A stretch of 6,224 nucleotides of DNA from an uncultured Actinomycetes bacterium. Its GTDB lineage: Bacteria; Actinomycetota; Actinomycetes; Nanopelagicales; Nanopelagicaceae. Below the pieces are notes generated by a model. It was not told the origin of the DNA. It saw only the letters and a list, made by a program, of their open reading frames with translations, and ran no database searches. Where the stretch lies: the NCBI GenBank assembly GCA_903891755.1, contig CAITFY010000140.1, positions 1-6,224 of the forward strand, written 5' to 3'. A program made the translations under genes and the position numbers. Shown one piece after another: positions 1-5,146 of this stretch (positions are counted from its first letter, which is position 1; each line of letters starts with the position of its first letter).

Positions 1-1306
1 CCATAGCTTCATCTTCAGAAAGACCACGTGACATGAGGTAGAAGAGTTGGTCATCGCTGATCTTTGAAACTGTCGCCTCATGACCCATCGAGACATCATC
101 TTCACGGATATCTACGTAAGGATAAGTATCAGAACGCGAAATAGTGTCAACCAAAAGTGCATCGCATTTCACGGTCGATTTGGAGTGGTGAGCTCCTGCT
201 TGTACCTGCACGAGACCCCGATAAGAAGTTCTTCCGCCTCCACGCGCTACAGACTTTGAGATGATTGTGGAAGATGTGTATGGCGCTGCGTGAACCATCT
301 TCGCACCAGCATCTTGATGCTGACCTTCTCCAGCAAATGCGATGGAGAGAGTCTCACCCTTTGCATGCTCACCCATAAGGAAAACTGCTGGATATTTCAT
401 AGTTACCTTTGAACCGATATTTCCATCAATCCACTCCATAGTTGCGCCTTCTGCACAGGTGGCACGCTTTGTAACAAGGTTGTAGACGTTGTTGGACCAG
501 TTCTGAATAGTTGTATAACGCACGCGGGCATTCTTCTTAACGATGATTTCAACGACTGCAGAGTGCAGTGAGTCAGATGAGTAAATCGGCGCGGTGCAAC
601 CCTCTACATAGTGAACGTATGAACCCTCGTCGGCGATAATGAGAGTGCGTTCGAACTGACCCATGTTTTCTGTATTAATGCGGAAGTAAGCCTGAAGTGG
701 GATATCAACCTGAACACCCTTTGGTACATAGATGAATGAACCACCAGACCAGACCGAAGTGTTGAGCGCAGCGAACTTATTATCTCCAACTGGAATTACA
801 GTTCCGAAGTACTCTCTAAACAACTCTTCATGTTCGCGGAGTCCTGAATCGGTATCAACAAATATGACGCCGAGCTTCTCAAGATCCTCACGGATCGAGT
901 GATAAACAACTTCTGATTCATATTGGGCCGCGACACCAGCAACGAGACGATTCTTCTCTGCATCAGGAATGCCAAGACGATCATAGGTATTGCGAATATC
1001 GGCGGGAAGTTCTTCCCATGAAGTGGCTTGTTTCTCTGTTGAGCGGACGAAGTACTTAATAGTGTCGAAGAAGATACCTGTGAGGTCTGAGCCCCACGTC
1101 GGCATTGGCTTCTTCTCAAAGAGAGAAAGACCCTTGAGTCTTAAATCGAGCATCCATTGTGGCTCTGATTTCTTTGAGGAGATGTCACGCACAACATCCT
1201 CATCGAGACCACGCTTAACATTTGTACCTGCAACATCAGAGTCGGACCATCCATACTCATATGTGCCGATTCCATCGAGTTCAGGATGGAGTGTTGTATC
1301 ACTCAT
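1..1306 (-). CDS. sufB: SufB, SUF Fe-S cluster assembly scaffold (3' end missing)
   Basis: SufB is a core subunit of the cytosolic SufBCD complex, on which Fe-S clusters are built before transfer to apoproteins. Reading the minus strand from the ATG at 1306-1304 gives 435 uninterrupted codons. The family usually has about 470-480 residues, so only the last 35-45 are lost beyond the window edge. Recognisable blocks are the N-terminal YEYGW near residue 16, a SGGSFIYVPKGV-like stretch near 187-198, VEGCTAP around C237, the beta-helix core, C381 in VKCDALL (equivalent to the essential E. coli SufB Cys405) and GHEATVSKIS with H409-E410 (equivalent to the E. coli His-Glu pair). A good Shine-Dalgarno AAGGGAG lies at 1320-1314, seven bases before the ATG. 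The start overlaps the sufR stop by four bases (ATGA, 1303-1306), so the two genes are co-transcribed and probably translationally coupled. No defect is seen in the visible part. Confidence 0.97.
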   Translation of the reverse strand, partial: MSDTTLHPELDGIGTYEYGWSDSDVAGTNVKRGLDEDVVRDISSKKSEPQWMLDLRLKGLSLFEKKPMPTWGSDLTGIFFDTIKYFVRSTEKQATSWEELPADIRNTYDRLGIPDAEKNRLVAGVAAQYESEVVYHSIREDLEKLGVIFVDTDSGLREHEELFREYFGTVIPVGDNKFAALNTSVWSGGSFIYVPKGVQVDIPLQAYFRINTENMGQFERTLIIADEGSYVHYVEGCTAPIYSSDSLHSAVVEIIVKKNARVRYTTIQNWSNNVYNLVTKRATCAEGATMEWIDGNIGSKVTMKYPAVFLMGEHAKGETLSIAFAGEGQHQDAGAKMVHAAPYTSSTIISKSVARGGGRTSYRGLVQVQAGAHHSKSTVKCDALLVDTISRSDTYPYVDIREDDVSMGHEATVSKISDDQLFYLMSRGLSEDEAM

Positions 1307-1983
1307 GCGCGTGCTCCCTTGAGGTTAGATGTTGAACTTGAAAGTGCTGGGATAAAAGTTGTGCAGATTCCATCGCCGTGAGCAATGGTTGCGAGACGTT
1401 GTACGTGAGTTCCAAGCACTCTGGAGAATGCCTCAGTCTCGGCTTCGCAGAGTTGCGGAAATTCAGATGCTACATGCGCGACCGGACAATGGTGTTGGCA
1501 GAGTTGGATTCCGCCGCCGCTCCCCTTGCTCTCGGCTGCATAACCTTCAACGGTAAGAAAATCAGCGAGCGCAGCAACTTTCTTCTCGCTTGTTTTCGCC
1601 CCACTAATAGCTTTTCCAACCCGACGTTCAATATCGGCGGCGCGACTGGCGGCAAACTCAGAGACTAGATCGCGTTCTGAAAGATTGGCCATAAAGCGCA
1701 GGGCTGAAACGGCAAGATCATCGTAGGAATGTTCAAATTTTTCGCGTCCTAGGTCGGTAATAACAAAGACCTTTGAAGGTCGTCCGCGTCCGCGCAGAGA
1801 CGCTGCGGCTCTATGGGGTTCTCTCGACTCTAAAACGCCTATTTCGATGAGGCGATCCAAATGGCGCCGGATTCCCGCGGGGGTTAGATTCAACCGCTCG
1901 GCCAGTTCGGCAGCGCTCTGAGGGCCGTTTTCAAGGATGGTACGGGCAACTAAATCCCTGGTCTTATCCTCGCCCTTTTTCAC
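1303..1983 (-). CDS. sufR: SufR, Fe-S-sensing ArsR/DeoR-type repressor of the suf operon
   Basis: SufR binds DNA with an N-terminal winged helix and senses Fe-S status with a C-terminal [4Fe-4S] cluster; in its holo form it represses suf transcription. From the GTG at 1983-1981 the protein has 226 residues. The helix-turn-helix spans about 19-52 (SAAELAERLNLTPAGIRRHL), and the wing about 65-79 (GRGRPSKVFVITDLG). The sensor has C162, C166, C179 and C207. C166-X12-C179-X27-C207 matches the three-cysteine spacing I recall for mycobacterial and Streptomyces SufR. The frame stays open upstream to another GTG at 2052 (249 residues). I prefer 1983 because the extra 23 residues look non-coding and no well-spaced ribosome binding site supports the 2052 start. 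The GTG at 1983 has a weak -10-like hexamer six bases upstream, as in leaderless mRNAs, and sits inside a SufR-type operator. The stop TGA overlaps the sufB ATG. Function is secure; the start is not. Confidence 0.93.
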   Translation of the reverse strand: MKKGEDKTRDLVARTILENGPQSAAELAERLNLTPAGIRRHLDRLIEIGVLESREPHRAAASLRGRGRPSKVFVITDLGREKFEHSYDDLAVSALRFMANLSERDLVSEFAASRAADIERRVGKAISGAKTSEKKVAALADFLTVEGYAAESKGSGGGIQLCQHHCPVAHVASEFPQLCEAETEAFSRVLGTHVQRLATIAHGDGICTTFIPALSSSTSNLKGARA

Positions 1984-1996
1984 AACAATAGTGTTG
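1980..1996 (-). promoter_or_regulatory. Putative SufR operator over the sufR start codon
   Basis: On the minus strand the site reads CAACACTATTGTTGTGA. It contains CAAC-N6-GTTG (1996-1983), the inverted repeat described for cyanobacterial SufR, with arms extending to CAACA/TGTTG. It also contains ACACT-N5-TGTGA (1994-1980), the motif I recall for Mycobacterium tuberculosis SufR. Both matches are exact and overlap. The site covers the preferred GTG start (1983-1981) and a weak -10-like hexamer AACACT (1995-1990), so bound SufR could block both polymerase and initiation. The sequence match is seen; autoregulation is inferred from the family. Confidence 0.7.
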
Positions 1997-2087
1997 CGTA
2001 ATTCCCCCTTTTTCGCCAATCGGAAATGTGACCAGCAACCAACCTCTGGCACGCTCCCCCAGACCCGGCAACCCCATCGCTAGGCAA

Positions 2088-2099
2088 TAGGCTAGCCAC
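2088..2099 (+). promoter_or_regulatory. Leaderless-type promoter -10 of ctaA
   Basis: TAGGCT at 2088-2093 fits the actinobacterial -10 pattern TANNNT and is followed by six bases and then the ctaA GTG at 2100. This is the spacing expected when transcription starts at the first base of the start codon. No Shine-Dalgarno sequence precedes the GTG, which supports a leaderless mRNA. No clear -35 element is visible. The hexamer lies in the 8-bp palindrome GGCTAGCC (2090-2097), so a similar TAGCCT is present on the opposite strand. Confidence 0.45.
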
Positions 2100-2984
2100 G
2101 TGAATCTAGCCAGCCTGATCTACACGGCTCTTGTAGTCCTCCAAGTAGGAATCATCGTCACAGGCGGCGCAGTCCGACTGACTGGTTCTGGCCTTGGCTG
2201 CCCAACCTGGCCGCAATGTGTTTCTGGTTCAATCTCCCCGGTTAAGCATCAAGCTCAAGGGACCTTGCACTCGTGGATCGAGTTTGGCAACCGACTACTC
2301 ACAGTCGTATTAGTAATTGTGATTATTGCCTCTGTTATTGGCGCCTATCGCTGGGGCAAGGGACGTAGCGACTGGAAGATGATCCGCCTGCTTGCGTGGA
2401 CTCAGGTATTCGGAATTGTGGCGCAGATTGTTCTAGGTGGAATCACAGTTCTCACCAAACTCAATCCCTTCACCGTCTCAGCCCACTTCTTGCTTTCAAT
2501 AGTTTTGATCCCAACAACACTCTCCCTTCGCGAGCGAATCTTCGCCAAGGCTCGCACCCAGGTTCTTCCTACTACCAAATTGCTGATTCGTCTGGTGACA
2601 GTCCTTAGCGTGATTGTCATAACTCTTGGAACTGTTGTTACTGGCAGCGGTCCCCACGCTGGAGATGCGCAGGCCAAGCGCTATCACATCGATCCACGTC
2701 TGATCTCGTGGCTACATGCAGATACGGTGATCGCCCTCTTCGGCCTAACCATCGCGTTGTACCTCGTCATTAAAGTCTCTGAACCTCTCGATGTGCGTTC
2801 ATTTATCGGCAAGAAAGTTCTGCTCTTCCTTGCAATATGTCTCGCCCAAGGGGCCATCGGTTATATTCAATATTTCACTCACCTCCCGGAGGCGCTCGTG
2901 GCTGCGCACTTACTAGGAGCGGGTTTGCTCTGGTTAACAATGTGGAATATCGGCTTTAAAGCCAATGTCTTTACTCGAAAGTAA
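2100..2984 (+). CDS. ctaA: CtaA, heme A synthase (COX15/CtaA family)
   Basis: This inner-membrane enzyme oxidises the C8 methyl of heme O to the formyl group of heme A, the cofactor of aa3-type cytochrome oxidase. The 294-residue length is usual for single-copy bacterial CtaA, and about eight hydrophobic segments are visible. N-half features are TGGAVRLTGSGLGCPTWPQC with the paired loop cysteines C34 and C40, then LHSWIEFGNRLL with the probable catalytic E61. Candidate heme-ligand histidines are H129 (VSAHFLL), H206 (WLHADTV) and H270 (VAAHLLGA); TGSGPHAGD at 181-189 marks the repeat in the C half. Where Bacillus CtaA has histidine in its ExxH motif, this protein has N64, with H57 one turn earlier. 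I recall EFGNR from other actinobacteria, so this is probably a lineage trait. The start is GTG, without a ribosome binding site and probably leaderless. ctaB, the heme O synthase often found between ctaA and tkt or beside tkt in actinobacteria, is not in this window. Confidence 0.95.
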   Translation: MNLASLIYTALVVLQVGIIVTGGAVRLTGSGLGCPTWPQCVSGSISPVKHQAQGTLHSWIEFGNRLLTVVLVIVIIASVIGAYRWGKGRSDWKMIRLLAWTQVFGIVAQIVLGGITVLTKLNPFTVSAHFLLSIVLIPTTLSLRERIFAKARTQVLPTTKLLIRLVTVLSVIVITLGTVVTGSGPHAGDAQAKRYHIDPRLISWLHADTVIALFGLTIALYLVIKVSEPLDVRSFIGKKVLLFLAICLAQGAIGYIQYFTHLPEALVAAHLLGAGLLWLTMWNIGFKANVFTRK

Positions 2985-3091
2985 TTAGTCAAAAGTACAT
3001 AGAGTCTTCATCGAACAATGATGTTCAAGGGTGGTTTGAAGCTTTTAGTTGGTCAACAATGGACGCTATACATATAGGGAGATAACGAGCA
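2985..3091 (+). promoter_or_regulatory. ctaA-tkt intergenic region with tkt ribosome binding site and possible promoter
   Basis: The region holds no gene. AGGGAG at 3076-3081, ten bases before the ATG at 3092, is a good Shine-Dalgarno site and fixes the tkt start. TATACAT at 3067-3073 could be a -10 box, but a convincing -35 at standard spacing is missing. Two small overlapping inverted repeats are GAACA-N4-TGTTC (3013-3026) and TTCAA-N7-TTGAA (3024-3040). The second is followed by GCTTTTAG and could act as a weak terminator for ctaA, although its stem is short and AT-rich. A third dyad, GTTG-N2-CAAC (3048-3057), lies just upstream of the possible -10 box. Confidence 0.4.
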
Positions 3092-3958
3092 ATGGAACGC
3101 ACTACCTGGAGTTCACAAGACGATTCGGCCGTAACAATCGCACGAGCACTTGCAATGGATAGCGTGCAGAAGGTTGGAAATGGCCACCCTGGAACTGCCA
3201 TGTCATTGGCTCCAGTTGCGTACACCCTCTTCCAACGTTTCTTAAAGCATGATCCAAATGATTCCGCTTGGCTTGGACGCGACCGTTTCGTGCTCTCTTG
3301 CGGACATTCATCTCTCACTCTTTACATCCAACTATTTCTCTCCGGATACGGACTTTCGCTCGATGACCTCAAGTCATTTCGTACCCACAACTCCCTCACT
3401 CCAGGGCACCCGGAGTACGGCCACACCAACGGTGTAGAAACAACTACCGGCCCTCTTGGCGCTGGTGTATCAAATGCAGTTGGCATGGCGATGGCTGCTC
3501 GCTTTGAGAAGGGACTTCTTGATCCATCTGGCACGACCACTCTCTTCGATCACAATGTCTGGGTTATCTGCTCTGATGGCGATCTGGAAGAGGGAATCAG
3601 TGGCGAAGCCTCCTCACTTGCGGGAACACAAGCTCTTGGAAACCTGAAGATGATTTATGACGACAACCGAATCTCGATTGAAGGCGATACACACGTCGCA
3701 TTCACCGAAGATGTTGCTGCACGATATGTTGCGTATGGATGGCACGTGATTACCGTGGCCACTCTTGCAGATGGAAACATTGATCGCGAAGGCCTAGAGC
3801 GCGCGATGATTGAGGCGGAAAATACTCAGGATCGTCCGACCCTTATTCGCATGCACAGCACAATTGCATGGCCGGCTCCAAACGCGAAGGGCACCGAAGA
3901 ATCACATGGTTCAGCTCTCGGCGCAGATGAGATTGCTGCAACAAAGGTTCTACTTTGA
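3092..3958 (+). CDS. tkt: Transketolase N-terminal segment (288 aa, up to the TGA)
   Basis: If the TGA is real and acts as a stop, this is the product made. It contains nearly all of the thiamine-diphosphate PP domain: GNGHPGTAMSLA at 29-40, the CGHSS loop at 70-74, TPGHPEYG at 103-110, TTGPLGAG at 118-125, the SDGDLEEG to YDDN cofactor motif at 161-192, and the GTEESHG loop at 267-273. The length resembles the N subunit of naturally split transketolases found in archaea and some bacteria. However, it lacks the pyrimidine domain carrying the catalytic glutamate, so it would be inactive alone. The start is supported by AGGGAG ten bases upstream. Confidence 0.75.
   Translation: MERTTWSSQDDSAVTIARALAMDSVQKVGNGHPGTAMSLAPVAYTLFQRFLKHDPNDSAWLGRDRFVLSCGHSSLTLYIQLFLSGYGLSLDDLKSFRTHNSLTPGHPEYGHTNGVETTTGPLGAGVSNAVGMAMAARFEKGLLDPSGTTTLFDHNVWVICSDGDLEEGISGEASSLAGTQALGNLKMIYDDNRISIEGDTHVAFTEDVAARYVAYGWHVITVATLADGNIDREGLERAMIEAENTQDRPTLIRMHSTIAWPAPNAKGTEESHGSALGADEIAATKVLL
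3956..3958 (+). other. In-frame TGA codon inside tkt
   Basis: The context is CTT TGA TTA AAC CCC GAG GAG. Translation of both flanks in the same frame matches transketolase without a gap, and the family has glycine at this position (for example LGFDPE in corynebacteria, from memory). A single G-to-T change at 3956 explains it. TGA is used as a real stop by sufR in this window, so the genome does not appear to read TGA as an amino acid. Confidence 0.9.
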
Positions 3959-4321
3959 TTAAACCCCGAGGAGAGTTTCATCGTTCCTGATGAAGTTCTG
4001 GCTCATGCTCGCAAAGTTGCCGATCGCGGCGCAGCGCTGCACGCGGCGTGGAAGAGTGAATTTGAATCATGGAAAGCCACAAACCCAGATCGCGCGGCAC
4101 TTCTAGAGCGGCTTCGCAACCACGAACTTCCAGCAGGCTGGGAGAAGGCGCTTCCTGAATTTCCTGCCGGAAAAGATGTTGCTACTCGCGCTGCATCAGG
4201 AAAAATTATCTCAGCGATTGCAACAGTTCTTCCTGAGTTCTGGGGCGGATCTGCAGATCTCGCCGGCAGCAACAACACAACTATTGCAGGCAGCAAATCC
4301 TTCCTTCCGACATCTAGCGCA

Positions 4322-5146
4322 ATGGAAGGTGCCGATCCATATGGTCGCCTCATTCACTTCGGAATTCGCGAACATGCCATGGGTGGAATTCTGAATGGAA
4401 TTGCCCTGCATGGATTGACGAAGCCATTTGGTGGAACTTTCCTCGTCTTCTCTGATTACATGCGTGGGGCGGTTCGACTTTCAGCGCTTATGAATCTGCC
4501 AGTCACATTTGTATGGACTCACGATTCCATTGGACTTGGCGAAGATGGTCCAACACACCAACCTGTGGAACACGTTGCATCGTTGCGATTAATTCCAAAC
4601 CTTGCGGTGATCCGTCCATCTGATGCAAATGAAACCGCAATCGCATGGCGCGAAGTAATTACCCGCGCTAAGCCTGCAGGTTTTGCCCTTTCCCGTCAGA
4701 ACCTTCCAGTGATTGATCGTGCAATTTTTGCCAGCGCCGAAGGCGTTTCAAAGGGAGCATATGTTCTCAATAAGGTTGAGGGTCAAGCAGACGTTATCTT
4801 GATTGCAACTGGTTCCGAGGTTGCCCTTGCAATTAAGGCGGCAGAGCTTCTCGAAGCTGATGGAATTAAGGCGAGCGTTGTAAGCGCCCCCTGCCTTGAA
4901 TGGTTTGCAGAAACGCCTTCGGAGTACCAAGCATCGGTTCTTCCTGCAGCCGTCAAGGCTCGCGTAAGCATTGAAGCTGGTGTAACTGCCGGATGGCGTG
5001 AATACGTTGGAGATGCAGGAGTATCAATTGGACTCAACCACTTTGGCGCATCTGCATCCGCAGGAATACTTTTCAAAGAGTTTGGGTTTACACCAGAGGC
5101 AGTAGTTGCAGCTGCAAAGGCTTCCATCGAGAAGGCGAGAGCGTAA
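4322..5146 (+). CDS. tkt: Transketolase C-terminal segment (from first in-frame ATG)
   Basis: This is the stretch a gene caller would report after the TGA. It is residues 411-684 of the full frame and is not expected to be an independent gene: no ribosome binding site suits this ATG, and it begins within the pyrimidine domain, leaving out ATRAASGK and GGSADLAGSNN (about 362-394), which are encoded just upstream at roughly 4175-4275. It contains IREHAMGG (E427 of the full numbering), GLGEDGPTHQPVE, LSRQN and the full C-terminal domain ending KARA. Between the TGA and this ATG no in-frame ATG, GTG or TTG occurs, so re-initiation could not give a complete C subunit with a standard start. Confidence 0.6.
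   Translation: MEGADPYGRLIHFGIREHAMGGILNGIALHGLTKPFGGTFLVFSDYMRGAVRLSALMNLPVTFVWTHDSIGLGEDGPTHQPVEHVASLRLIPNLAVIRPSDANETAIAWREVITRAKPAGFALSRQNLPVIDRAIFASAEGVSKGAYVLNKVEGQADVILIATGSEVALAIKAAELLEADGIKASVVSAPCLEWFAETPSEYQASVLPAAVKARVSIEAGVTAGWREYVGDAGVSIGLNHFGASASAGILFKEFGFTPEAVVAAAKASIEKARA

Larger units (their letters stand above)
3092..5146 (+). pseudogene. tkt: Transketolase gene interrupted by an in-frame TGA at codon 289
   Basis: Transketolase moves two-carbon units between sugar phosphates in the pentose phosphate pathway, using thiamine diphosphate and Mg2+. Read through the TGA at 3956-3958, the frame is continuous from the ATG at 3092 to the TAA at 5144-5146: 685 codons including the TGA, giving 684 residues and normal for the family. 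There is no frameshift. All three domains are complete: PP domain about 1-325, pyrimidine domain about 360-540, C-terminal domain about 545-684. Catalytic residues are in place: H32 (GHPG), H72, H106, D162 and N192 of the ThDP motif, E427 (IREHAM), D485 and H489 (GEDGPTHQPVE), R535 (SRQN). The TGA falls at the glycine of the family's LGF-D/N-PE motif and reads LL-stop-LNPEESF here, so GGA to TGA is the simplest change. Codon use is the same on both sides. It could be a true null allele, a recent mutation or a base error; intact conservation downstream argues against an old pseudogene. Confidence 0.85.

Noticed and set aside
604..1322. Small open frames in other phases inside sufB (for example 604-789, 796-1119 and 990-1322)
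   Set aside because: They lie wholly or almost wholly within the strongly conserved sufB frame and show no recognisable protein features.
3011..3028. LexA/SOS box before tkt (TCGAAC...GTTC)
   Set aside because: The half-sites are six bases apart, whereas the actinobacterial SOS box needs four, and the right half-site reads GTTCAA rather than GTTCGA.
3024..3048. Rho-independent terminator after ctaA
   Set aside because: The stem is only five AT-rich pairs and the T run is short (GCTTTTAG). It is mentioned only as a weak possibility.
3956..3958. TGA decoded as glycine (code 25) or tryptophan (code 4), or as selenocysteine
   Set aside because: sufR ends in a TGA in a typical ATGA overlap, TGG encodes the tryptophans, and GGN codons serve the other glycines I translated. 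The gene set is actinobacterial, and no clear SECIS-like hairpin follows the TGA.
3950..3965. Frameshift in tkt
   Set aside because: The segments on both sides of the stop are in the same frame (4322 minus 3092 is divisible by three), and the protein aligns with the family without gaps across the TGA.
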